Positions 9,192 through 18,638 of a DNA stretch of 64,000 nt are shown in pieces. The notes under the pieces were generated by a model. The model had not been told where the DNA came from and did no database searches. It saw only the letters and a program-made list of their open reading frames with translations. How positions within the stretch are numbered: the first letter of the stretch is position 1; each line of letters starts with the position of its first letter. Source of the stretch: Pediococcus inopinatus. GTDB taxonomy: Bacteria > Bacillota > Bacilli > Lactobacillales > Lactobacillaceae. Location of the stretch: the NCBI RefSeq assembly GCF_002982135.1, contig NZ_CP019981.1, forward strand, positions 1,426,001-1,490,000, read 5' to 3'. The translations under genes were made by a program, and so were the position numbers.

Positions 9192-10322
9192 TTACTTGCC
9201 TGATTTTTTTTGATCTGGTTTCCGATCTGAAATACCACGAGTTGAATGCAATGGCTTGGCAAAGATCATCCGTCCAGCATCTGTTTGAAGCGCACTTGTA
9301 ACAACAACATCGAGTTCCTGATTGATAAAGTATTTTCCTTCTTCAACCACGACCATGGTCCCGTCATCCAAATATGCGACCCCTTGTTGACGTTCAGTTC
9401 CGTTTTTCACAACCATTACATGCATGTTTTCTCCTGGTATTACCCGAGGCTTTAACGCATTAGCAAGCGCGTTGATATTTAAAACTTGCACATTCTGGAA
9501 TTGACTGACCTTATTTAAATTGTAATCATTGGTCACAATCACCGCGTCTTTATCCTTAGCTAAACGAATCAGCTTGCTATCAACCTCATCGATTTCTGGG
9601 TAATCCCCTTCATACATTTCAACGGGAATTATATGTTCGTTTTGAAGTTTGTTTAAAATATCTAATCCGCGTCGTCCACGAACCCGCTTAATGCTATCAG
9701 AAGAATCAGCAATGTATTGTAATTCATATAACACAAAATTTGGAACTAGTAGCGTGCCCTCAATGAAACCTGTTTTGATCAGATCATAAATTCGTCCATC
9801 AATCAAAATATTGGTATCAAGAATTTTATAGTGATGGAAATTATCCTCATATTTCCGTTCTAAGACATTCTTTGCTCCTTCAGGTTCTTTCCGTCGCGTA
9901 AACAATTTCCGCCATTCATCAGCCTGGGTCGTTCCAATTCGAAAACCTAAGTATCCCAACGTTAGCATCAAAATAATTGGAATCACTGTATTTAAGAAGA
10001 AAATTGGTTGACGATAAAACAAAGTCGAAATCAAAATTGCCAAAATTAATCCCACTACCGTTGATAAACTACCGTAAAGCAGTCGAACTGGTGGAATATT
10101 AGCAATTTGTTTTTCTAACCTCTTAACTAATTTTTCAACATAGCCAGCTAAAAATAGTGAAATAATGAAGAAAATAATTGCACCTATCAAGAAATTTATC
10201 ACTGAATTATTTAGCCACCAATGATTGCCTAGCGAGGCTAATTCCCATAGTGGCGGCAAGAGCATTATGCCCAACGCTCCACCTGCTAGTGCAAACACAG
10301 CTTTAATAATATTTTTTTTCAT
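9192..10322 (-). CDS. PIN/TRAM-domain membrane protein (YacL type)
   Basis: The 376-residue protein has about four hydrophobic segments in its first 130 residues, then a PIN nuclease-like domain beginning ILDTNILIDGRIYDLI with acidic residues (including DSKLIRLA and VTNDYNLNK), and a C-terminal TRAM RNA-binding domain (about 285-345). Bacillus YacL occupies the same place downstream of radA. PIN domains cut RNA, but the substrate of this family is not known to me. A strong AAGGAGGG site precedes the ATG. That leader is triplicated upstream (see the repeat entry). Confidence 0.88.
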   Translation of the reverse strand: MKKNIIKAVFALAGGALGIMLLPPLWELASLGNHWWLNNSVINFLIGAIIFFIISLFLAGYVEKLVKRLEKQIANIPPVRLLYGSLSTVVGLILAILISTLFYRQPIFFLNTVIPIILMLTLGYLGFRIGTTQADEWRKLFTRRKEPEGAKNVLERKYEDNFHHYKILDTNILIDGRIYDLIKTGFIEGTLLVPNFVLYELQYIADSSDSIKRVRGRRGLDILNKLQNEHIIPVEMYEGDYPEIDEVDSKLIRLAKDKDAVIVTNDYNLNKVSQFQNVQVLNINALANALKPRVIPGENMHVMVVKNGTERQQGVAYLDDGTMVVVEEGKYFINQELDVVVTSALQTDAGRMIFAKPLHSTRGISDRKPDQKKSGK

Positions 10323-10331
10323 ATCAACATC

Positions 10332-10574
10332 CCTCCTTTTCGAAATTAATGACTATTTTGCATTCGCAAAATCTTGTTTTCAATACGGATGTCCATCCTC
10401 ACTTCACCGCTAAACCGGTTAGTCGGACTGGCTCCTTTTCGATATTAATGACTATTTTGCATTCGCAAAATCTTGTTCTCAATACGGATGTCCATCCTCG
10501 CTTTACCGCTAAACCGGTTAGTCGGACTGGCTCCTTTTCGATATTAATGACTATTTTGCATTCGCAAAATCTTA
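10332..10574 (-). repeat. 99-bp tandem repeat, about 2.4 copies, in the leader of the PIN/TRAM gene
   Basis: Three copies of the segment starting GACTATTTTGCATTCGCAAAAT (plus strand) begin at 10351, 10450 and 10549, exactly 99 bp apart with only a few substitutions. On the minus strand each unit contains the hairpin ATTTTGC-GAAT-GCAAAAT, an ACCGGTTTAGCGGT dyad, the short dyad GGATG-GA-CATCC and a CGAAAAGGAG sequence. In the last unit this AAGGAG is the Shine-Dalgarno site of the PIN/TRAM gene. The repeat fills almost the whole 276-bp radA–PIN/TRAM gap. Confidence 0.95.
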
Positions 10575-10598
10575 ACTTCCTTGCGTTCGAAAAACTTA

Positions 10599-11969
10599 CT
10601 AGTGGAACACCCGCTTCAACGCATCACTCAACGTTGCCACACCAACGACCTGAATCCCCTTTGGTGGTGTCCATCCTTGCAGGTTATTCTTTGGTACGTA
10701 AATCCTTTTGAAACCAAGCTTTTGAGCCTCTGCCACCCGTTGCTCAATCCGGCTTACCCGTCGCACCTCACCGGTCAGCCCAATTTCGCCCACAAAAGCA
10801 TCCATAGGGTCCGTTCCGATATTTCGATAACTGGAAGCAATACTAATTGCAATCGCCAAATCAATCGCTGGTTCATCCAATTTCACCCCGCCAGCTGCCT
10901 TCAGATAAGCATCTTGGTTTTGCAGCAAGAAGTTTGCCCGCTTTTCCAAAACAGCCATAATCAATGAAACTCGATTGTGGTCTAATCCACTTGCCGTCCG
11001 CTTAGCATTTCCATAGGTTGTGGGCGTCATAAGCGCTTGAACCTCAACCAAAATGGGCCGTGTACCTTCCATTGATACTACAATTGCCGAACCAGTTGCA
11101 TCTTTCAAACGCTCTTCAAGGAAAATCTCTGAAGGGTTGGCCACTTCGTTCAAACCAGATTCACGCATTTCAAAAATTCCCAGTTCATTTGTCGAACCAA
11201 ACCGGTTTTTTACTGCCCGTAAAATCCGATAAGTATGATGCAGATCACCTTCAAAGTACAGCACAGTATCCACCATATGTTCGAGGATTTTTGGCCCTGC
11301 AATCGCACCGCCTTTAGTCACGTGTCCAACAATAAAAATCGTGATGTTATTGGTTTTGGCAATCTGCATTAATTCAGCCGTGACTTCGCGAACCTGTGCC
11401 ACACTTCCGACTGCCGACTGAATATCAGGTTCCTGCATGGTCTGAATCGAATCAATAATCACAAAACTAGGCTTGATTTTCTTGATAGCATCCTGAATGT
11501 TTGTCATATCTGTTTCTGGAAATAGATAGAAATTTTCGCTAGCTACATGCAGACGCTCGGCGCGCATTTTTATTTGTGCGGCACTTTCTTCCCCAGAAAC
11601 ATATAAAACGCGGCGCTTGGTCTCACTTAATTGACCTGAAATTTGAAGCATCAAAGTGGATTTTCCAATTCCTGGATCACCACCAATTAGGACTAAAGAC
11701 CCAGAAACAATCCCACCACCTAAAACACGATTAAATTCTTTTAATCCAGTCTTTACTCGTGGTGCTTCAGTCATATCAACTTCGCTAAGGATTTGTGGTT
11801 TAGCCCGTTTACCTTCAAAACTAACCCGAGCCTTATGATTTTCTTTCTCGGCTCCCATTCGTTCTTCAACCAAAGTATTCCATTGTCCGCAGCTTGGACA
11901 ACGACCCAAGAAACGAGGTGAAACGTACCCGCAGTTTTGACAAACAAACTGAGTTTTTGCTTTTGCCAT
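10599..11969 (-). CDS. radA: DNA repair protein RadA
   Basis: RadA (456 residues) is a RecA-like helicase that promotes branch migration in recombination. The order is a C4 zinc finger ([19 protein letters not shown]), a RecA core with Walker [11 protein letters not shown], the RadA-specific [15 protein letters not shown] motif and a C-terminal Lon-like domain. I start at [10 protein letters not shown], which follows GAAGGGGGC; the frame extends 12 codons upstream without a better site. In Bacillus disA follows radA; here it does not. Confidence 0.95.
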   Translation of the reverse strand: MAKAKTQFVCQNCGYVSPRFLGRCPSCGQWNTLVEERMGAEKENHKARVSFEGKRAKPQILSEVDMTEAPRVKTGLKEFNRVLGGGIVSGSLVLIGGDPGIGKSTLMLQISGQLSETKRRVLYVSGEESAAQIKMRAERLHVASENFYLFPETDMTNIQDAIKKIKPSFVIIDSIQTMQEPDIQSAVGSVAQVREVTAELMQIAKTNNITIFIVGHVTKGGAIAGPKILEHMVDTVLYFEGDLHHTYRILRAVKNRFGSTNELGIFEMRESGLNEVANPSEIFLEERLKDATGSAIVVSMEGTRPILVEVQALMTPTTYGNAKRTASGLDHNRVSLIMAVLEKRANFLLQNQDAYLKAAGGVKLDEPAIDLAIAISIASSYRNIGTDPMDAFVGEIGLTGEVRRVSRIEQRVAEAQKLGFKRIYVPKNNLQGWTPPKGIQVVGVATLSDALKRVFH

Positions 11970-12050
11970 TGTGGTATTGGCCCCCTTCAATTTTAGCATA
12001 ATCACAAAGAAACAATTAATCTTAAAATAACTTTACTAATCCTTAAGCTT

Positions 12051-12587
12051 TTACTTGCCAGATGAACCAAAACCGCCTTTACGGACTTGAGCTCGTTCGT
12101 CTTTGCCATCAGCCTGAAGATAGGGCATAAAAATCCCCTGTCCAATTCGTTCCCCTTTTTTAATCGTGACATCTCGTAAACCCATATTAATTAACTGAAA
12201 ATAAATTTCACCCTCGTTGCCTTCATTGTTGTAGTAATCGGCATCGATTATTCCAACCCCATTAGGTAAAATAATACTGCGCTTCAACGGACTACTTGAG
12301 CGATTTGCAAGTAACAGATATTCATCGTTTTGCATGTAGGCTTTAATTCCCGTAGGTACTAAAAAAGGTTTAAGTTCTTTGCTTCCCTTCGCCAAATCAT
12401 CTTCCGTAACTGGCTTGTTGTGATGAAGAGACCAGAGAACCTTCAAGAAATCCAGTTTCCAGATTGAAGGCAAAATAAAATCCTTCGATGCTTCAAAATC
12501 ATATCCTGCTGCATTAGTAGTGGAACGGTATGGCAAATTTAAAGCCTGTTCTGTATATTTTGAGACAATTTCAAATCCACGCTTCAT
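12051..12587 (-). CDS. dut: dUTP diphosphatase, trimeric type
   Basis: The 178-residue enzyme hydrolyses dUTP to dUMP. Motif I is seen in NAAGYDFEA, motif II in ANRSSSPLKR, motif III in GVGIIDADYYNNEGNEGEIY and the flexible C-terminal motif V in RKGGFGSSGK. An insertion of about 30 residues (roughly 38-70, WKLDFLKVLWSLHHNKP...) makes it longer than E. coli Dut; similar long forms occur in lactobacilli and their phages. It stands alone, 81 bases upstream of radA. Confidence 0.9.
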   Translation of the reverse strand: MKRGFEIVSKYTEQALNLPYRSTTNAAGYDFEASKDFILPSIWKLDFLKVLWSLHHNKPVTEDDLAKGSKELKPFLVPTGIKAYMQNDEYLLLANRSSSPLKRSIILPNGVGIIDADYYNNEGNEGEIYFQLINMGLRDVTIKKGERIGQGIFMPYLQADGKDERAQVRKGGFGSSGK

Positions 12588-12709
12588 TTTAAAAATTCCT
12601 CTCTTATTTCGTCTAATAAATAAGTTCGCATTAAAAGGTTCAATCTTTGTATATTATCCGTTTGTAGACGCGTTTTGTAAACTAATTCATTCGAAAATTA
12701 AGTTTATAA

Positions 12710-12738
12710 TTGACTTTATAAAAAGAGCAAGGGACAAT
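12710..12738 (+). promoter_or_regulatory. Probable promoter of the acetyltransferase-rpiA pair
   Basis: TTGACT (12710-12715), a 17-bp spacer and GACAAT (12733-12738) lie 40 bases upstream of the first gene, which has an AGGAGGAG site. Confidence 0.5.
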
Positions 12739-12777
12739 TAGTGAGAAACCGTTGATTTTATTAGGAGGAGTGACCGT

Positions 12778-13116
12778 ATGGAATTTATAAACGATGGCAA
12801 GCAAATCAGTTTTAAACATCAAAATAAACTTGGTGGAGATGTCACTTATTTTCCCATTCGTGAGGGACAAACATTGGTGATCGAGCAAGTCTTTGTCGAT
12901 CCAACTTTACGTGGGCATGGCTTAGCACAACAATTAATGGTCGAAATGTTAACTTATGCGCAAACTCAACACAAGACGATTTACCCATTATGTCCTTACG
13001 CGCAGTCCTATCTAAAACATCATCCAGAATATCAAGCTTTAATTGATCCACAAATTCCCAATAATCAAACTGCGGATAGCTTACAAGAAATGGAGCATAA
13101 TAATGGAACAAAATGA
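12778..13116 (+). CDS. GNAT-family N-acetyltransferase, small YjdJ type
   Basis: The 112-residue protein has the acetyl-CoA-binding signature [19 protein letters not shown] and the later [16 protein letters not shown] segment typical of the short YjdJ-like GNAT domain. The acceptor substrate is unknown. TAGGAGGAGTGACCGT precedes the ATG. Its last 14 bases overlap the start of rpiA, so the two genes are co-translated; the pairing gives no clear functional clue. Confidence 0.85.
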   Translation: MEFINDGKQISFKHQNKLGGDVTYFPIREGQTLVIEQVFVDPTLRGHGLAQQLMVEMLTYAQTQHKTIYPLCPYAQSYLKHHPEYQALIDPQIPNNQTADSLQEMEHNNGTK

Positions 13117-13789
13117 GTTAAAAAAATTAGTTGGTCAAGAAGCTGTTAAATTCATTAAAAACAACATGGTGGTGGGGCTTGGAACAGGCTCAACCGTAAA
13201 ATTTATGGTGGATGCCCTGGGCGACCGTGTCAAAAATGAAAATCTTCACATCATTGGTGTCCCTACCTCAAACCGGACAGCTGCTCAGGCTAAATCATTG
13301 GGCATTACGGTTAAATCAGTCGACGAAGTGGATCACATTGATTTAACGATTGATGGTGCTGATGAAATTAGCGCTGATTATCAGGGTATCAAAGGCGGGG
13401 GTGCTGCTCACCTCTTCGAAAAAATTGTCGCCACCAATTCAACTAAAGTCATGTGGATTGTGGATGAATCAAAGATGGTGACCACGCTTGGCAAATTTCC
13501 ACTCCCCTTGGAAGTCATTCCTTATGGAAGCAAACAAGTTTTTAAAAAGCTAGAAGCAAAGAATCTTCATCCTGAATTTCGTTTAAATGAAAACGGCGAT
13601 CACGTCTTAACCGATTCAAAAAATTATGTCATTGATTTACACTTAGGTGAGATTAAACACCCTCATCAACTAGCCGATTACTTGATCAAACAAGTCGGAA
13701 TCATTGAGCAAGGTCTCTTTTTGGATATGGTCAATACAATCATCGTCGGACGGCAAAATGGTCCCGAGGTTATTCAAGCCCGTCCCTAA
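13103..13789 (+). CDS. rpiA: Ribose-5-phosphate isomerase A
   Basis: The 228-residue enzyme interconverts ribose 5-phosphate and ribulose 5-phosphate in the pentose phosphate pathway. Family motifs are [16 protein letters not shown] (phosphate loop), TIDGADEI and [15 protein letters not shown] start at [11 protein letters not shown], preceded by AAATGGAGCATAAT; the frame is open 20 codons upstream, within the preceding gene. Confidence 0.95.
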   Translation: MEQNELKKLVGQEAVKFIKNNMVVGLGTGSTVKFMVDALGDRVKNENLHIIGVPTSNRTAAQAKSLGITVKSVDEVDHIDLTIDGADEISADYQGIKGGGAAHLFEKIVATNSTKVMWIVDESKMVTTLGKFPLPLEVIPYGSKQVFKKLEAKNLHPEFRLNENGDHVLTDSKNYVIDLHLGEIKHPHQLADYLIKQVGIIEQGLFLDMVNTIIVGRQNGPEVIQARP

Positions 13790-13815
13790 ATCGTTTTTTA
13801 ATCAAGATTTAAGCA

Positions 13816-13844
13816 TTTACTAATTATTCTTTTTCGACTACAAT
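13816..13844 (+). promoter_or_regulatory. Promoter of pepC
   Basis: TTTACT (13816-13821), 17-bp spacer, TACAAT (13839-13844). The -10 box overlaps the in-frame ATG at 13843, so that ATG cannot lie in the transcript. This decides the downstream TTG start of pepC. Confidence 0.65.
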
Positions 13845-13875
13845 GTTTATATATCATAGGTTAGGAGTGAACACA

Positions 13876-15225
13876 TTGAGTAATAATAGTATTTCTAAAG
13901 AACAAATTGCTCGTTACGCAAAGAATTATAACGAACAAAACAAATCAAAAGTCCTTGAACGCGCGGTTACAAAGAACGGTATTTTAGCTACTAGTGAAGG
14001 CCTTCGTGGCGGAGCTGATTTTAGTCCCGTTTTCTCAATTGACTTAAAGACAGGTGCTGTTGCTAACCAAAAGCAAAGTGGCCGTTGTTGGATGTTTGCT
14101 GCATTAAACACAATGCGTCATCATTTATCAGATGAATTTAAGTTAAAAGATTTCGAACTCTCACAAAACTACACTTTCTTCTGGGACAAGTTTGAGAAAT
14201 CAAACTGGTTCTACGAAAATGTGATTGCTACAGCCGACAAACCAACTTCAGACCGTAAAGTTTCATGGTTAACTAACGAACCTCAAGGTGATGGTGGCCA
14301 ATGGGACATGTTATGTGCCCTCATTGACAAGTATGGTATCGTTCCTGAATCAGTTTATCCAGAAACTTACAACAGTAACAAATCAAACGAATTCAACACC
14401 CTCTTAAACGAAAAGCTTCGTAAAGATGCTGTTGAACTTCGTGAACTTGTAAATGATGACAAAACATCAGATGAACAGGTTCAATCACGTAAAGAGAAAA
14501 TGTTAGGCGAAGTTTACCGGATGGCTTCATACAGTTTCGGCGAACCTCCTGCAACATTTGACTGGGAATATCGTGATGATGACAAAAACTACCATCGTAA
14601 AGCTGGTTTAACACCCAAATCATTCTATGAAAAATTTGTTGGTTGGGACCTTAAGGAGTACGTTTCAATCATCAATGCTCCTACAGATGACAAACCATTC
14701 AACCATACTTACTCAATTGAAATGTTGGGAAATGTCGTTGGTGGCCGTCAGGTTAAACATTTAAACTTAACAATGCACGACTTCAAGCAAGCTGCTATTA
14801 ACCAACTTAAAGCTGGTCAAAGCGTTTGGTTTGGTTGTGATGTAGGTCAGCATTCAGAACCAAGAACCCGTGGATTATTGGATCTTGGCGTTTACGATGA
14901 AGAAGCCCTCTTCGATATTGATTTATCAATGTCTAAGGCAGAACGCTTGGATTACAGCGAAAGCTTAATGACACATGCAATGGTTATTACAGGTGTTGAT
15001 TTGGTTGACGGCGAACCTAAGAAATGGAAAGTCGAAAACAGCTGGGGCGAAAAAGTTGGCTCAAAGGGTTACATGGTCATGACAGACGATTGGATGAGCG
15101 AGTATTGCTACCAAGTTGTTGTGAACAAACAATTCTTAACAGAAGCCCAACGTAAGGCACAAGCTGAGGAACCAACTCAATTATTACCATGGGATCCAAT
15201 GGGTGCTTTGGCATATAAAGATTAG
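13876..15225 (+). CDS. pepC: Aminopeptidase C, C1-family cysteine peptidase (bleomycin hydrolase type)
   Basis: The 449-residue cytoplasmic peptidase removes N-terminal residues from peptides and belongs to the proteolytic system of lactic acid bacteria. Catalytic Cys is in KQSGRCWMFAALN, His in THAMVITGVD and Asn in VENSWGEKVG. The start is a TTG with TAGGAGTGAACACA upstream; the promoter placement excludes the upstream ATG. The TAG stop lies within the first of three tandem hairpin repeats. Confidence 0.94.
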   Translation: MSNNSISKEQIARYAKNYNEQNKSKVLERAVTKNGILATSEGLRGGADFSPVFSIDLKTGAVANQKQSGRCWMFAALNTMRHHLSDEFKLKDFELSQNYTFFWDKFEKSNWFYENVIATADKPTSDRKVSWLTNEPQGDGGQWDMLCALIDKYGIVPESVYPETYNSNKSNEFNTLLNEKLRKDAVELRELVNDDKTSDEQVQSRKEKMLGEVYRMASYSFGEPPATFDWEYRDDDKNYHRKAGLTPKSFYEKFVGWDLKEYVSIINAPTDDKPFNHTYSIEMLGNVVGGRQVKHLNLTMHDFKQAAINQLKAGQSVWFGCDVGQHSEPRTRGLLDLGVYDEEALFDIDLSMSKAERLDYSESLMTHAMVITGVDLVDGEPKKWKVENSWGEKVGSKGYMVMTDDWMSEYCYQVVVNKQFLTEAQRKAQAEEPTQLLPWDPMGALAYKD

Positions 15226-15570
15226 TGAACGGAACAACACGTTAAAGTTCAAATAAATAGGGGCGCTGTCAGCAGGAGAAATCCTGCTGTAGGCGTTCCT
15301 ATTTTTTTGGACTTGTGTTGTGCAGTTGTCCTAAGATTAGTGAACGAAACAAATCGTTAGTCCCACAAAAATAAGTAAGGCGAAAGTCAGGAGAATTCCT
15401 GGCTGGGAGCTTTGCTTATTTTTTGTGGGACTGATTTGTGCAGTTGTCCTAAAATTAGTGAACTAAACAACACGTTAAAGTTCAAATAAATAGGAGCGCT
15501 GTAAGCAGGAGAAATCCTGCTGTAGGCGTTCCTATTTTTTTGGACTTGTGTTGTGTAGTTGTCCTTAATT
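15221..15570 (+). repeat. Three tandem ~116-bp hairpin repeats downstream of pepC
   Basis: Units begin ATTAGTGAAC at 15221, 15336 and 15454 (periods 115 and 118) and end GTTGTCCT(A/T)A. Each folds as one long hairpin: an outer 7-bp stem (ACAACAC/GTGTTGT in units 1 and 3, ACAAATC/GATTTGT in unit 2), a long middle stem of about 17-22 bp, and a tip hairpin such as AGCAGGA-GAAA-TCCTGCT. Units 1 and 3 are nearly identical; unit 2 differs in both arms of the outer and middle stems, yet pairing is kept. No gene is visible in 15226-15647. Confidence 0.95.
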
Positions 15571-15589
15571 AACTAAATAACTCAAATAC

Positions 15590-15641
15590 AAAAAAAGAGC
15601 CACCCAAGTTTGAAAAAACAGATCAAACTTGAAGCAACTCT
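15590..15641 (-). terminator. Terminator of gpmA
   Basis: Minus strand: AAAGAGT...AAGTTTG, loop, CAAACTT...CTCTTT followed by T-rich sequence. This two-part stem lies just after the gpmA stop. Confidence 0.75.
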
Positions 15642-15647
15642 TTATTT

Positions 15648-16319
15648 TTAATCTAAGAACTTCTTACTAATAATTTTCAACTGGTCATCAAACTGGTAAA
15701 CAATTGGTTCCCCGTTTGCCACTTCAACCCCATCAATACCTTCGTCACTAATTTCTTCCAAGTATTTGATCAACGCACGCAAAGTACTCCCGTGTGCTAC
15801 AACCAATTGATTCTGTCCATTTAGCAAACGTGGTGCAATTTCATCTATCCAATACGGTAATAATCGCTTATAAGCCATCTCAAGGCTCTCACCGCGTGGT
15901 TCGATGTCTCCAAGCTCAACGTATCGCCGATCTGATTCAGTCGCTTCTAGCAACGGCGGAACAGCCTTAAAGCTCCGGCGCCACAAAGCAACTTGACGAA
16001 CACCGTAAATTTCTCGCGTTTTATCCTTATTTTGGCCACGTAAAGCGCCATAGTGACGTTCATTTAAGCGCCAGGCCTTGTGAATCGGTAACCAGTTCTG
16101 ATGAATCTGATCCATGACAATGTCTGCCGTTGTAATTGCGCGCTTTAAAAGTGAAGTATGCACATCTGTAAACTGAATCTGTGTTTGTTCAATCAGTTGG
16201 CCTGCCCTTTTAGCTTCAGCTCTTCCCTGCTGAGTTAGCGGGACATCGCTCCAACCAGTGTAAACATTATCACGATTTGCTTCACTTTGACCATGCCGCA
16301 ATAAGACTAAGTAAGTCAT
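15648..16319 (-). CDS. gpmA: Phosphoglycerate mutase (2,3-bisphosphoglycerate-dependent type), histidine phosphatase superfamily
   Basis: The 223-residue protein begins [29 protein letters not shown], with the phosphorylated His in RHG, and has the second catalytic His in [29 protein letters not shown] matches the substrate-binding stretch of dPGM. It would convert 3- to 2-phosphoglycerate. Lactobacilli often carry several paralogues, so this copy may not be the main glycolytic one. It starts 2 bases after the transporter gene. Confidence 0.85.
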   Translation of the reverse strand: MTYLVLLRHGQSEANRDNVYTGWSDVPLTQQGRAEAKRAGQLIEQTQIQFTDVHTSLLKRAITTADIVMDQIHQNWLPIHKAWRLNERHYGALRGQNKDKTREIYGVRQVALWRRSFKAVPPLLEATESDRRYVELGDIEPRGESLEMAYKRLLPYWIDEIAPRLLNGQNQLVVAHGSTLRALIKYLEEISDEGIDGVEVANGEPIVYQFDDQLKIISKKFLD

Positions 16320-16321
16320 TT

Positions 16322-17389
16322 TTAATCCTCGTCTTCAAAATTTGAATTTAAACCTTTCACTTTATCTTCCAAGTGACTTTTGACTTTATTTCCTAATTGA
16401 CTCTGAATTTCCGATTGATCTTTTTCAGGATACACAGGTTGACCCATTTCTGAACGAACTGATTTGGAACGGTTTCCCATAAATGTGACGACCGATCCTA
16501 ACAAAATAATCACAATTCCCACAATCGTTGGTAACGAAATTGTTTCACTTAAAATTAAAGCAGCTAAAACTGGTGCCAAGGCTGGCTTGATGAAGAAGAC
16601 CAACGAAGCCGTTGAAACATCGGAAGTTTCCATTGCCAAGAAGTAGAAAGCAAAACCACCACCCGTTACACAGACACCGATGAAGAATAGCAGTGGTAAA
16701 TATTGCCAACTGATGTTGTGAACAACTGGGATACTGACAAATTGTTTAAGGAAACTAACTTGTCCCATTGCACGTCCAATCATAGGGACATGCGTTAACA
16801 TGATAATTACAAACAATTCAACAGTACCTGTTAAAAAGGTGAAACAAGTCATCACAATCCCGTTTAAATCTCGTTTTTGTGATCCATAACGGGAAATAAT
16901 ACTATAAAGACCAAATGTTAACGCCGATGTAACAGCTAAAGTTAAGCCGACTATGTTTTTAATATGCGTTGGGTTAACAATGACTAACAATCCAATTACT
17001 GACACAATAACAGAAATTAAATTAGCCCGGCCCAAACGCTCATGGAGAATTAAATATGAGAAAATCAAGGCAAAAACTGGATTACAGCTGAACAACACCG
17101 CAACGGTTGCTGCTGGAGAATACACAATGGCCAACTGATAAAGCGTCATACTGATGATGACACAGACAAATCCGGTTAAACCAAACAGTCTTAAATCCTG
17201 CCAGTTTAGTTGCCGATGCTGCTTTTTCAAGGCGCTCAAGGCAATTGGTAGTAAAACTAATCCACCCACTGCGAAACGAATGAGATTCAATTGAATTGGA
17301 TCAAATGCCCCACCCGCTAATTTAAGTGCAATTTCCATTAAACTAAACATTAAAGTTGAAAAACTAATATACCCAACTGTTTTTCTCAA
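16322..17389 (-). CDS. EamA/DMT-family transporter
   Basis: This membrane protein of about 355 residues has ten hydrophobic segments in two EamA repeats, e.g. [22 protein letters not shown] and [22 protein letters not shown] charged tail of about 45 residues ([23 protein letters not shown]...) follows the last segment. The substrate cannot be told. I prefer the TTG at 17389, with AAGGAG upstream; the frame is open to a TTG at 17437. The stretch 17390-17516 is relatively GC-rich and unresolved. Confidence 0.82.
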   Translation of the reverse strand: MRKTVGYISFSTLMFSLMEIALKLAGGAFDPIQLNLIRFAVGGLVLLPIALSALKKQHRQLNWQDLRLFGLTGFVCVIISMTLYQLAIVYSPAATVAVLFSCNPVFALIFSYLILHERLGRANLISVIVSVIGLLVIVNPTHIKNIVGLTLAVTSALTFGLYSIISRYGSQKRDLNGIVMTCFTFLTGTVELFVIIMLTHVPMIGRAMGQVSFLKQFVSIPVVHNISWQYLPLLFFIGVCVTGGGFAFYFLAMETSDVSTASLVFFIKPALAPVLAALILSETISLPTIVGIVIILLGSVVTFMGNRSKSVRSEMGQPVYPEKDQSEIQSQLGNKVKSHLEDKVKGLNSNFEDED

Positions 17390-17516
17390 TTTCCTTATTA
17401 TCTCCTTAATTTTGACAAACTTATCTTTCAATTTCAAGCAAAAGCACTACTTGCTGCCACTAACATCCGTGTCGATGCCGAATCGGACTATCCCGCAGCT
17501 TTCGAGGCCTCTTTTT

Positions 17517-18437
17517 TTATTTAATTAATCCTGATTTAACAAACATCATTAATAATGGAATAATTATTAAACTTAACAGGGTCGTTTCTGTCACCATAAT
17601 AGCGGCATAGCGCTCATCTGCTTGATATAACTTGGCTACCACAGGCGCATTTGTCATCACTGGCATCGCTGACTGCAAAATAAACACTTGCTTCATTAGA
17701 ACTGGAACTGGCATCGGCAACACAAGAATTGTCATCAGTAACGGCGCAAAAATAAACCGACCGGACAAGACCCCCAAGCTTTCACGATTCAACGTCATAT
17801 TTTTAATTCCTGCTCGTTGAATCGCAATTCCAATGAAGAACATGGAAAGCGGGATCGTTAACCCACCAATATATTGACAATCCGATAAAATAAACTGCGG
17901 CAATTGAATGTGAAAAAGCACTAAAAAAACGCCCACGATAAAACCAAGTAATGGCGGTGAAAAAATTTTTCCGAGCGTCGTTTTTAAATTAAATTGATGA
18001 GCTTGGGTACCGTCTCGCTGAATAAGCCAGACACCCAGTGTCCAAAAGATTGTGGTGTTGGCCATGTAATAAACCAACACATATGGAAGACTACTAGTCC
18101 CAAACAAAGCCATATTAACGGGTAGACCAATAAAAACTGTGTTTGAATTTAAAAACATCGATTCAAACAATCCCTTATGCTGCTCCTTAATTCGCAGTAC
18201 CCGTACTAACACCATAGATAATGCAAATAGAATCAACATAGACAAAACTGGAAACCGTAAATCTGGAAGTGTACTTAATAGTGTTTTTGCAGTAAAATCA
18301 TGAGTAATCGTACTAACCATATAGGCTGGCAATGCAATTTGCGTCACTAGTTTGGCGATGAGTCGTGATGACCCTTCATCAAACCATTTTCGCCAGGATA
18401 GAATGTAGCCAATGGCGATCATGACAATGATGATCAC
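17517..18437 (-). CDS. AEC-family transporter (auxin efflux carrier/malate permease type)
   Basis: About ten membrane segments in 306 residues, with the family hallmark ALPAYMVSTITHDF near the N terminus and FIGLPVNMALFG in the middle. Members move malate, citrate or other anions; the substrate here is unknown. The frame continues upstream of the GTG at 18437 with family-like residues (ITIFLHSIQGV) and an AGAAGGG site, but no ATG/GTG/TTG is available there. The true start may be a rare ATT/ATC at 18464 or 18470. Confidence 0.82.
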   Translation of the reverse strand: MIIIVMIAIGYILSWRKWFDEGSSRLIAKLVTQIALPAYMVSTITHDFTAKTLLSTLPDLRFPVLSMLILFALSMVLVRVLRIKEQHKGLFESMFLNSNTVFIGLPVNMALFGTSSLPYVLVYYMANTTIFWTLGVWLIQRDGTQAHQFNLKTTLGKIFSPPLLGFIVGVFLVLFHIQLPQFILSDCQYIGGLTIPLSMFFIGIAIQRAGIKNMTLNRESLGVLSGRFIFAPLLMTILVLPMPVPVLMKQVFILQSAMPVMTNAPVVAKLYQADERYAAIMVTETTLLSLIIIPLLMMFVKSGLIK

Positions 18438-18638
18438 AACACCTTGGATACTATGTAAAAAAATTGTGATATTATCCCTTCTTCAAGTGGTGTATGATGT
18501 TAAAATACCGAAACAATGATTACAGTATAGCATATTTTCATAGACCATTTTCACAAAAAGCCTGGTAAATATGGTGTAATCATTATGAAAACGCACACAT
18601 TATTACAATCGAAATTAACTGAAAAGAGGACTACGTTA

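Noticed and set aside
10349..10711. Plus-strand frame of 120 codons containing three similar peptide repeats
   Set aside because: It results from the 99-bp DNA repeat being a multiple of three; no ribosome site, and it runs antisense into radA.
15221..15570. Three direct repeats considered as a CRISPR array
   Set aside because: The units have no spacer structure, are 115-118 bp long, are internally palindromic throughout, and no cas genes are nearby.
17390..17516. GC-richer noncoding stretch upstream of the EamA gene considered as a riboswitch
   Set aside because: I could not match it to any known leader class or find a convincing multi-stem fold.
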